Positions 34,764 to 45,500 of a DNA stretch of 56,729 bases are shown piece by piece. How positions within the stretch are numbered: the first letter of the stretch is position 1; each line of letters opens with the position of its first letter. Under the pieces are notes generated by a model. The model searched no databases. It saw only the letters and a program-made list of their open reading frames with translations, and was not told the origin of the DNA. The DNA is from Amphimedon queenslandica (Eukaryota; Porifera; Demospongiae; Haplosclerida; Niphatidae), in assembly GCF_000090795.2 (NCBI RefSeq), contig NW_003546402.1, positions 60,853 through 117,581 of the forward strand, read 5' to 3'. Both the position numbers and the translations under genes were made by a program.

Positions 34764-36205
34764 TCAATATAGGTTAGATGAAATAAATGATTTTAATTTA
34801 GAAATACAGAGAGATAGTTTGATAGAGGACGGGAGAAAGTTCCATTGATTAATGCTCGATGGGAAAAAAGAGTGAAGAAAGGACGAGGATTTGCAGATGA
34901 TTGGTTTAAGATTGCCTTGATAATTTGAGCGAAGAGAGTAAAAAGAAGGAGTAAATTGAATTAGAGGATGAGATGATGAGAAAAGCATGCTTTCTTTAAT
35001 TTTAAACAAAGTGATAAGTTTGAATCCCAAGCGATGTTGTGCTAAAGTAATAAGAAAAAACTTGGACAAAAGATCCCTATATGACGAAGACCAAGATTTA
35101 GAAACCATTTTTAATGCAAAATACTAAACTCCTTCAATGGAAGAAGAGACAGAAGGGGAATTAGATCCCAAACAACAGCAGCATATTCTAGAATGGGATG
35201 AATTAGAGTTACATAAAGACTAAGGAGAGTTGAGGAAGATGAGTTACGATAAAAGTGACAATAAGTTCTATTACTTTATGCAAGGGCGTAGCTAGCATAA
35301 GGCTATGGTAGGCTATAGCCTACCCAGAAGTTCAGAAGTCAAAATTGAAGTTTAGTAGTTTACCTATATTGAGTTTCTGCCTTAGTCACTTATGATCAAA
35401 GATTATAGAAGTTTAGGGCAGCTGTCTCAACTGGCAGTTACTCACTCAGTCACTTTTGACACAGGCAAACAGAGACAGGAGAAAGAAAAGAAAAACAGCC
35501 ATTTTAGCACAATTATTATAATTTATTAAGGTGGAGTCTTTACATAATTAACTTAATTAATTAGCTAGCTTAATAAAATTATAAAAAGTTAACTTTAAGT
35601 GAAGCCAACACAATGTCAGCTGCAAAGAAACAAAAGCTTTGTCATTTTTTATGCAAAATTTAGTTGAGTATATTAGTAGTCAACCCCCATATAGACTATT
35701 TGTACTGAAGATGAGCATGAGGAGATTGAAGATGATAATCTTGTGAATGATGATTTTGTTGATTGTGCTGCTACCTTGAGTCTTGCCTGAGTCCTCATCT
35801 GAGTCTGAGTGTGAAGCAGTTGCGAGAACCATAGATATTAGAGTAAAGGAAACTTCATATTGCGAGAATGTGCCCATTTCGTGGCCGTAAAAGTGGGCGT
35901 GGCCAAATCGGCGGCGCGCTTCGCGCCCTTTTCTACTCGTAGCCTATCCCTTCCTTTTTTTCTCCTTACGCCCTTGACTTTATGGGCCTTTTTTACTGAA
36001 GAGATATGAAGATTCCATGAAAGATTGCATGTGAAATGTAGTCCCAGGTATTTAAATTAAAGCACACGTTCAATTAGAGAATCTTTTAGGTGAAGGGGAA
36101 GGTGATCAAAAGTATAAATTGAGGCTTGTGGGAGAAAATCATAAATTTAGTTTTAGAACAATTAAATGATAGTTGATTTGATGATGCCCATTGATTAAGC
36201 AGAGT
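34764..36205 (-). pseudogene. Non-LTR retrotransposon (LINE) reverse-transcriptase remnant
   Basis: The minus strand encodes, in order, LLNQWASSNQLSFNCSKTKF (36205-36130), FKYLGLHFTCNLSWNLHIS (36060-36000), then after the inserted element RTYCHFYRNSSSSTLLSLY and HPILEYAAVVWD (35270-35170), and SKSWSSSYRDLLSKF...LAQHRLGFKLITLFKI...NQWNFLPSSIK (35108-34780). This is the canonical end of a LINE reverse transcriptase (fingers/thumb and C-terminal region). Frameshifts separate the blocks. The 5' part is missing; at 36205 the sequence passes directly into the duplicated UBA6 segment. Confidence 0.8.
35273..35984. mobile_element. hAT-type element, 696 bp, perfect 8-bp TSD, inserted in the LINE
   Basis: Element 35281-35976 begins CAAGGGCGTAGCTAGC and ends with TACGCCCTTG (10-bp perfect terminal inverted repeat). 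It is flanked by identical 8-bp copies ACTTTATG (35273-35280 and 35977-35984). CA(G/A)GGGCGTAGC termini and 8-bp duplications are typical of hAT transposons. No transposase is encoded, so it is non-autonomous. It splits the LINE remnant, so it arrived later. Confidence 0.92.
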
Positions 36206-36774
36206 TATTAAGATCACTTTTAATAGTGTCTACTGCCTATTACCATAAATCTGGTTTATTTTGCATGATGGTAATTTACGTAAAGCAATGAGGCATACTA
36301 AATTTAGAATTGCTAATAATTTTTGCCTATTAATATATTAAGATAAATAGGTAGCTTATGAAAATTTCTAACATTATTTTTATTCCGTATTTTGACCATT
36401 GAATATTACCCAATTTACAGTAATTTCAGGTTTAATTGGCACACTGCCTAAAATTAATTTTTATTAAAATTTCAAAACTAGCCCACATCATTATTGAGCT
36501 TTGGCGTCTACTGTATAGTTGATCATAATGTGCTGCAGTTTAATGTGTTGTACTATTGACTTCAATTGCTACTGTCTTGTAGTGATGGAGTGTTTTACAC
36601 TTTGTGGACAAGATGGGAAATGAATGGTAGTCCTGAAATTACCCTAAAAGAGTTCATACAGGCAGTGAAGGTAACCTAAAAATAAATGATGATTTGCATG
36701 TGAAGTGTACACCAGGGTTTCCTACTGGCATAGTGCTCTTGTCAGCAGATTGTCAAGTTGCTCAAAATTGGGCC

Positions 36775-36981
36775 NNNNNNNNNNNNNNNNNNNNNNNNNN
36801 NNNNNNNNNNNNNNNNNNNNNNNNNNNNNNNNNNNNNNNNNNNNNNNNNNNNNNNNNNNNNNNNNNNNNNNNNNNNNNNNNNNNNNNNNNNNNNNNNNNN
36901 NNNNNNNNNNNNNNNNNNNNNNNNNNNNNNNNNNNNNNNNNNNNNNNNNNNNNNNNNNNNNNNNNNNNNNNNNNNNNNNNN
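36775..36981. other. Assembly gap (207 N)
   Basis: Unknown bases in the intron of the duplicated UBA6 segment. Confidence 0.95.
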
Positions 36982-37930
36982 TCTGATGGGACATGGACCT
37001 GCGCATAGACTGTTGGAGTAGATTGGTGTAAGAATTATCCTTGTAGCACCAACTGATACTGAGATACACACCGACAACTGGATTGACAGGACTTGATGAA
37101 GAAGATGATGATGAAGATGAAAAAAGGTGGCTGAACAAAACGGCCGGTTCGCCGATTTTTGACTTTTCGCTTAGACTAAGTCTAGAGCCACGCTAGTTGT
37201 ACCATTGGAGTCCTCTGGTCAAGATAAGGTCCTGTATAAAGTTTGGTAAGCATAGGAGCTCGTTTTCCCGGTATAACAAGGCTGCAAAAGTCGTGGCAGC
37301 CATTTTGTTTGGGGGTGAATCCTACTTAGTAACGCTACCGCGTTACTAATAAAAATCACAAGGAGAAAATTCTCCATTTTCATAATATTTTCCAATGCAA
37401 ATTTGTGTCCCAATGCTAATTCTGATCAAGTTAGAATTAAAAAATTTTTTTAAGTTACTCAAAAATTGGACCAATGACCAAATTTGGTCAAATTTTGTCA
37501 GAAATTGCTCTGAGAGAATTCTCCATTTTTATAATTTATTCTGATACACACACGTTCTTAGGTTTTGTAGAAAATTTGGGCTGACTCCAATCAAATATGA
37601 ATTTTTGTAAATTTTTAAAATTGCTCAATAATTGGAAAGTACAGGGACTTTAGCCAAATTTCATCAAAAAATGGCAATGAGAGAATTCTCCACTATTATA
37701 ATTTTTTTCTGATGTATATACATGAAATTATGTTGTGTAGAAGTTTTGAACTAATTTCAATCAAAATAGATTTTTAAATAATTTTAAAAGTTGCTCCAAA
37801 TGCCATGTACTCTATTGTAGCAATTATCAGCTCATGAAGCTCATGCTGTTTAGATCACTTAGCATGCTTCATAGGAAATCCTAGTCTACATGCATATGAT
37901 TTTCTACCTTTCTATTTTTCCCTTTCCATT
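36982..37930. repeat. Repeat-derived intron of the UBA6 copy
   Basis: After the gap comes unique-looking sequence (36982-37340). From 37345 a repeat of the form ACAAGGAGAAAATTCTCCATTTT ... TTGCTCCAAATGCCATGTA is shared with the original intron (25240-25530), with part of it duplicated in tandem (37345-37500 and 37505-37720). Confidence 0.55.
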
Positions 37931-38288
37931 AGTTAGTACAATTTTGATGTTAGCATGGTTGTGTTAGGTGTCAAAATGATATATGTTCCTTTATTACCAG
38001 GACATAAAAAGAGACTAACACAAACGTAAGATATATCAGTTTTGATGTGAAACAGTATTAATAATATCAATCAATATATCAATTATGTCAGTGATAATAT
38101 CAGAGTCAGTTTTCTACTATTGTTAATATTTTGTCTTTTTTGTAACAGGGTGAAATCTGTTCTTGCTAAATCAGTATCTGCTCAGTCTACTTATGTTGAT
38201 TTGACATTATCTTTTGATAATGATTTACCAGGATCTCCTTTTAGATATTATTATTAAATTATTATTATTGAGCAAATAAAAATAGTTC

Positions 38289-39558
38289 AAGTCATACTAA
38301 TTTTGTTATTCTTATTATTTAAACAAGGCCCTGCCAATTTAATAGATTCATATTTCATGACGTTTATTTAAAATAATGTGTTTTCAAAAGCATACGAGTA
38401 GATCTAATCCTGCTAGAGGTGTTTAAGTTTTGTATATCAGATCTACCTCCCTCTAGCTGTTTGGGGTTTTTCAAATTATATGTGTTGGGACTATGGAATA
38501 TTCACTATTCAGTTATTCTTGTGTAGTTGGAGAAGGTCTTTGTTTCTGCTATAAACCTGTCGTACCAGAGAGGAGTGTAACAGACTATGGTCAGTTGATT
38601 GTAATTACTGTATCAGTAAACAGTTATATTAATCACATTTGAATATGCATAATCTATGTGTGTGTAGACACTATGCATTACTTATTGAGCTGTGAATCTA
38701 CTGCTCAATAGCAGTCATCATGTCCTAAACCACTAAAATACCAGTAATTTACAAAGAGGGATTTTGGCAATTTAAAAACATCCATTTGCCAATTATGCCA
38801 ATCACTAAAAAAATTCAGCAATTCACTAATTATAAAATTTGGGCTTCTAAAGTTATATACTAGCTAGATTTATCATGATAAATTCACAAACCCAAAAAGA
38901 GAAACTTTAAAAGTAACCTGTCATTTTAATGAGACTGTTGTACCACTTCCCACTCTATTAAGCTCGACTGAGATATTAAATATCTTGGTATTGTTAATGG
39001 TCCTAAATTATGTGAGGGATGAGGACTGAGTCAATGGATTGAGGTAGAGAGGCACTGACATGCGAATATTTTAAATTTTTTGATTGTTATAGTGCTGCAG
39101 TTCATAAGCACATTGATAACAAAGCTGCAATAGATTGATTATCTGATTAATTATAAAGAGAACAAATAAACTATCAAATTTAGCAAAAAAATAATTAATA
39201 ATAATAATAATAGTCAGAAAGCAAAGCAATAAATGTGCATGTATCATGCCATGTACAAACAAAAAATCAATTTCTAAAAATAACAGTAATAGGTAACATG
39301 ATGAAATTTCGAAAAGATAAATAAAAAAGTGAGAGAAAGAAAAATTGTAAAGCTGTGATTTGTTAGTCAGGCGGGCCCGCCTGACTAGTGATTTGTGGTG
39401 ATGCAATAGAAATAATGGCCTTCCTATATGCCATATTGTGCTGCTGCTTAAGTTCCCATGCAAGTAAAGAAGAGCTAATGTTAAAATAAGATCGCTTGAA
39501 ATAAAGAATAACAAAAAGTGAAGATAGTATGGTTCTTGATAATTTGTCTTTTTTATGT
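38289..39558. other. Intergenic region between UBA6 copy and ankyrin gene 3' end
   Basis: AT-rich, with a short palindromic insertion at 39364-39387 (listed separately). Minus-strand open frames here are low-complexity and unconvincing. Confidence 0.5.
39355..39396. mobile_element. 24-bp perfect palindrome with 9-bp target duplication
   Basis: The element 39364-39387 reads TAGTCAGGCGGG followed by its exact reverse complement. It is flanked by identical 9-bp copies GTGATTTGT (39355-39363 and 39388-39396). Termini TAGTC...GACTA match those of the 85-bp element at 49316-49400, which also has a 9-bp duplication. Nine-base duplications suggest a Mutator-like mobilising enzyme. Confidence 0.8.
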
Positions 39559-42500
39559 CTAATCCTCACCTAGTTTCATTCTTTTGGTAATTTGATGTTC
39601 CTCAATACCTGCACCTGTTGTTGTTCGCTTGAAATATCTTCTTCTTTCCTCCTCCGTCATATCAAAAATCATTTCATGATAGGCCTTTTCAAGATATTTA
39701 GCTAATAAAGAATCAGGATTAATGGCCTGAGCTACTTCAATATCATGAGGACGAGGTTTTAAATTACATCTTTTAATGAGAAACCTAACAAGCTCCAAGT
39801 TAGAACTCTTGCTAGCATAATAAAGCAGGGTTTTTAAATCATTTGTTTCAGCTAGTGCATTGCAATTATGATCAGTTAGAAAGTATAGTGCTAACTCGAT
39901 ACTACCAGCTTCGCATGCTCCATGAACTGAAGTGTATCCATTATTATCAGGATCATCAGGAGTACAGGGGAAGGTCTCTATGAGATAACGTACCATACGA
40001 ATATTATCAGAACGAGAAGCATAATGAAGAGGAGTACGACCTGACTTGTCTTTAGGTACTGGATTAGAGACGGTAGGTTGCAAATACTGGTACATGTAAA
40101 CTCTCTTTCTCTCCGCTAGTAAGTGTAAGCAGGTGATGCCATCTTCATCTTCTGCTAAAGGATCCAGTCCATGTGTTTCAATTAGTGTTCTTACTATTCC
40201 AATATCTCCTCCCTCACATGCTGCATGAAGTAAACCACGTCCTCTGTTATCCATTACATTAACACCTTGAGGATGAATACTGGATAAATAACGAAACACA
40301 CCAACCTGTCCATTATTGCAAGCTGTATGACATGCAGTGCATCCTTTATCATCAGTAGCTGTAAGGAGATTATGATGAGTGGAACTATCAGTGACTGAAG
40401 ACAGTAAAGCCTTTATAATTTCTTGATGACCTGCAGCAGCTGCTATGTGTAATGGTGTCTGCCCTTCCTTGTTAGTTAATAATATACAAATAGCAGAAAA
40501 ACTAGCTCTTAACAAAAATTCTACCACTCTTTGCTGTCCTGTTCTACAAGCTATGTGGAGTGGTGAATTACCATTATTATCTTGAACTTTAATATGAGAA
40601 ATTAAATCTTGTGGACAGTCCAATAAACACTTAGTGTTACGTATCCAATCCACACTAACTGAGGGAATGGTCTTGTTCAGTAAATATTCTAGTATATCTA
40701 ATCTATTAGCTAATACTGCATAATGCAGTGGTGTACTCTTGTTATGATCAAATGCAATAGGATTACAATAATTATTATCAAGGAGATACTTTAATACATT
40801 CAAGTGACCTATCATTACTGATATGTGAATTGCTCCAGAACTTTCATAGTTGGTAGCTGATACATTGCACTTCTTACTAATAAGAAATTTCATAACTTCC
40901 AACTGATTGTAGTACACTGCAGTAAGGAATGGAGTATGACCATGATTTCTTACAGGTAGTTCAAGCGATGATGGTATTTGTTCTATAATGTACTGGATCA
41001 AGTTCAATCTTCCATTACTACATGCATAGTGAATAGGAGCCATTCTCTCATCATTCACAGCACATAGATCTAACTCATGATTCTCTACCAGATGTTTGAG
41101 TATAGGAAGAGAGCCACTGGACATACAGGTAGTGTGAAGAACTGTTGATCCGTTAGAGGTCTTAGCTGCTACAATACACTGAGGAAGACTAGTGAGATAA
41201 AGTATAACAGGAACATGGCCTCCTGCACATGCTATATGAAGAACTGTACTACCATTAGTAGTAGTGGCATTAACATCACACTGATACTTGTTGATCAGTT
41301 CTTGTAGACAAAGTACCTTACCTTTAAAAGCAGCTGCATGAGCTAATGTGTACTTGTTATTGTCAGTGTGATTAGTAATATCCACACTATACTCCTGACT
41401 GTACCATTCCAGTATATGAGTATGACCATTCTTAGCAGCTTCATGTAATACTGAGAAACCAGTGCTGCTAATATTGATAGGTTCAAGCTTGTATTGTTGT
41501 ATCAGTAATCGTACTAGATCAAGACTACCAGAGAAACACGCATGCATGACACAATTACTACCATGTCTATCAGTAACAGTGACATCACACTTCATGTCAT
41601 CTATTAGAAAAGTCACCAATTGAATATTACCACTCGTGCAGGCTAAATGTAATGCTACACTGCCATTTGTGGTCATATGTTGCTTTAAAAGAATGTTGAT
41701 CGAGCCAATTTTGTTTTGTACTGTTAAATGTTCGACAATATACTTGACCAAGTTCAGTCTCCCCTTACTACATGCATAGTGAAAAGGGGCCATTCCCTCA
41801 TCATTCACAGCACATAGATCTAACTCATGATTCTCTACCAGATGTTTGAGTATAGGAAGAGAGCCACTGGACATACAGGTAGTGTGAAGAACTGTTGATC
41901 CGTTAGAGGTCTTAGCTGCTACATTACACTGAGGAAGACTAGTGAGATAAAGTACAACAGGAACATGGCCTCCTGCACACGCTATATGAAGAACTGTGCT
42001 ACCATTAGTAGTAGTGGCATTAACATCACACTGATACTTGTTGATCAGTTCTTGTAGACAAAGTACCTTACCTTTAAAAGCAGCTGCATGAGCTAATGTG
42101 TACTTGTTATTGTTAGTGTGATTAGTAATATCCACACTATACTCCTGACTGTACCATTCCAGTATATGAGTATGACCATTCTGAGCAGCTTCATGTAATA
42201 CTGAGAAACCAGTGTTGCTAATACTGATAGGTTCAAGCTTGTATTGTTGTATCAGCAATTGTATTAGATCAAGACTACCAGAGAAACAAGCAGGTATGAC
42301 ACAATTACTACCATGTCTATCAGTAACAGTGACATCACACTTCATGTCATCTATTAGAAAAGTCACCAATTGAATATTACCACTCGTGCAGGCTAAATGT
42401 AATGCTACACTGCCATTTGTGGTCACATGTTGCTTTAAAAGAATGTTGATCGAGCCAATTTTGTTTTGTACTGTTAAATGTTCTATAATATACTGGACCA

Positions 42501-45500
42501 AGTTCAGTCTCCCCTTACTACATGCATAGTGAAAAGGGGCCATTCCCTCATCATTCACAGCACATAGATCTAACTCACGATTCTCTACCAGATGTTTGAG
42601 TATAGGAAGAGAGCCACTGGACATACAGGTAGTGTGAAGAACTGTTGATCCGTTAGAGGTCTTAGCTGCTACATTACACTGAGGAAGACTAGTGAGATAA
42701 AGTACAACAGGAACATGGCCTCCTGCACACGCTATATGAAGAACTGTGCTACCATTAGTAGTAGTGGCATTAACATCACACTGATACTTGTTGATCAGTT
42801 CTGGTAGACAAAGTACCTTACCTTTAAAAGCAGCTGCATGAGCTAATGTGTACTTGTTATTGTTAGTGTGATTAGTAATATCCACACTATACTCCTGACT
42901 GTACCATTCCAGTATATGAGTATGACCATTCTGAGCAGCTTCATGTAATACTGAGAAACCAGTGTTGCTAATACTGATAGGTTCAAGCTTGTATTGTTGT
43001 ATCAGCAATTGTATTAGATCAAGACTACCAGAGAAACACGCATGCATGACACAATCACTACCATGTCTATCAGTAACAGTGACATCACACTTCATGTCAT
43101 CTATTAGAAAAGTCACCAATTGAATATTACCACTCGTGCAAGCTAAATGTAATGCTACACTGCCATTTGTGGTCACACGTTGCTTTAAAAGAATGTCGAT
43201 CGAGCCAATTTTGTTTTGTACTGTTAAATGTTCTATAATATACTGGACCAAGTTCAATCTCCCCTTACTACATGCATAGTGAAAAGGAGCCACTCCCTCA
43301 TCATTCACAGCACATAGATCTAACTCATGATTCTCTACCAGATGTTTGAGTATAGGAAGAGAGCCACTGGACATACAGGTAGTGTGAAGAACTGTTGATC
43401 CGTTAGAGGTCTTAGCTGCTACATTACACTGAGGAAGACTAGTGAGATAAAGTACAACAGGAACATGGCCTCCTGCACACGCTATATGAAGAGCTGTACT
43501 ACCATTAGTAGTAGTGGCATTAACATCACACTGATACTTGTTGATCAGTTCTTGTAGACAAAGTACCTTACCTTTAAAAGCAGCTTCATGAGCTAGTGTG
43601 AGCTTGTTATTGTTAGTGTGATTAGTAATATCCACACTATACTCCTGACTGTACCATTCCAGTATATGAGTATGACCATTCTTAGCAGCTTCATGTAATA
43701 CTGAGAAACCAGTGCTGCTAATATTGATAGGTTTAAGCTTGTATTGTTGTATTAGTAATCGTACTAGATCAAGACTACCAGAAAAACACGCATGCATGAC
43801 ACAATTACTACCATGTCTATCAGCAACAGTGACATCACACTTCATGTCATCTATTAGAAAAGTCACCAATTGAATATTACCACTCGAACAGGCTAAATGC
43901 AATGCTACACTGCCATTTGTGGTCACATGTTGCTTTAAAAGAATGTTGATTGAGCCAATTTTGTTTTGTACTGTTAAATGTTCTATAATATACTGGACCA
44001 AGTTCAATCTCCCCTTACTACATGCATAGTGAAAAGGGGCCATTCCCTCATCATTCACAGCACATAGATCTAACTCATGATTCTCTACCAGATGTTTGAG
44101 TATAGGAAGAGAGCCACTGGACATACAGGTAGTGTGAAGAACTGTTGATCCGTTAGAGGTCTTAGCTGCTACATTACACTGAGGAAGACTAGTGAGATAA
44201 AGTACAACAGGAACATGGCCTCCTTTACAAGCTTTATGAAGAACTGTACTACCATTAGTAGTAGTGGCATTAGCATCACACTGATACTTGTTGATCAGTT
44301 TCTGTAGACAATGTAGTTTACCGTTAAAAGCGGCTGAATGAGCTAGTGTGTACTTGTTATTGCTAGTGTGATTAGTAATATCCACACTATACTCCTGACT
44401 GTACCATTCCAGTATATGAGTATGACCGTTCTGAGCTGCTGCATGTAATACTGAGAAACCAGAGTTATTAATATTGATAGGTTCAAGATTGTATTGTTGT
44501 ATCAGTGATCGTACTAGATCAAGATTACCAGAGAAACAGGCATGCATGACACAACTACTACCATTGGTATTTGTAACAGTGACATCACACTTCATGTCAT
44601 CTATTAGAAAAGTCACCAATTGAATACTACCACTCATACAGGCTAAATGTAATGCTAGCCTACCCTCATTGTCAGTAGAGTGTAGCATACTGATGTATTG
44701 AGGATACTGATTAATGATATTCTTTATAAAATTATGACCTTCAATTGAAGTAAAATGAATAATATTCCAGCCTCTGTTATCTGTTAGGCTCAGATGACAC
44801 TTGTAGTCCTTTACATATAATTCCAGTAGTAAAATATCACCAGCTTCAGCAGCATAATGAATCAATAGCTTACCATTACCGTCAGTTTGATGAGGATCTA
44901 ACTGATAGGTAGTTATTAATTCCTTAACAAGAGATAAGTTAAGAGACACTGAAGCATAATGTAAAGCAGTGAGACCATTCTTATCCACTGCAGTAGGAGA
45001 CAAACTTTGTTCAGTAATAAGATACTGAACTAAATCAAAGTTACCACTCCATGCAGCATGATGTACTAACGTGCGTCCTTCATTATCTGTTTTATTAACA
45101 TCACAATGCAGTACCTCAATGAGATATTGAGTGACATCAATATGACCATTGCGACAAGAATGATGTAGACATGTCATACCATCATTATCAGTGATATTAG
45201 GATCACTGTTATGATTATTAATAAGATATTTAACAGAATTAATACTACCTGACCAGCAAGAGTAGGCTAATGGTGTACGACCAGAATACTCAATATCATT
45301 AGCATTAAGATTACACCGAGATATGATATAGCTTAATACACTAGTAGAACCTGACCAGGCAGCATAATGTACTGGAGACATACCATAATAATCTAATGTA
45401 CAATCAATATTGTATTCTTCTAATACCTTCACTAGTAATGTACTGCCACTGCGTGCTGCACAATGCAATAATAACTGGCCATAATTTGTACTGGCATTGA

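Larger units (their letters stand above)
36209..38288 (+). pseudogene. Duplicated UBA6 ubiquitin-fold domain (last three exons)
   Basis: This copies UBA6 24632-26052. Exons 36583-36670, 37937-38025 and 38149-38257 have the same lengths and phases as 25007-25094, 25666-25754 and 25884-25992, and end in a stop at 38255-38257. By eye, the 286 compared bases differ at 17 sites (10 amino-acid changing, 7 silent). The donor is GTAACC where UBA6 has GC. A 2-bp loss moves the acceptor to TTAG before TAC, so the frame stays open but two residues (LQ) are dropped. The intron is longer, with an assembly gap and extra repeats. No upstream E1 exons exist here. It is either a gene fragment or a potential alternative 3' end of UBA6. 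Confidence 0.85.

Noticed and set aside
34764..35108. A 114-residue frame as a novel gene
   Set aside because: It matches the C-terminal end of LINE reverse transcriptases and is continuous with upstream RT motifs.
35680..35877. Open frame inside the 696-bp hAT element as a transposase
   Set aside because: Too short, with no hAT catalytic or dimerisation motif.
37937..38025. The 2-bp loss at the start of the UBA6-copy exon as a fatal frameshift
   Set aside because: The same change creates TTAG directly before TAC, so splicing there restores the frame with loss of two residues.
39071..39569. Minus-strand hydrophobic frames after the ankyrin stop
   Set aside because: AT-rich low-complexity sequence without splice signals linking it to the ankyrin gene.
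40955..44680. The 750-bp periodicity as a satellite or CRISPR-like array
   Set aside because: The repeats are coding, in frame throughout, and encode ankyrin units; there are no spacers.
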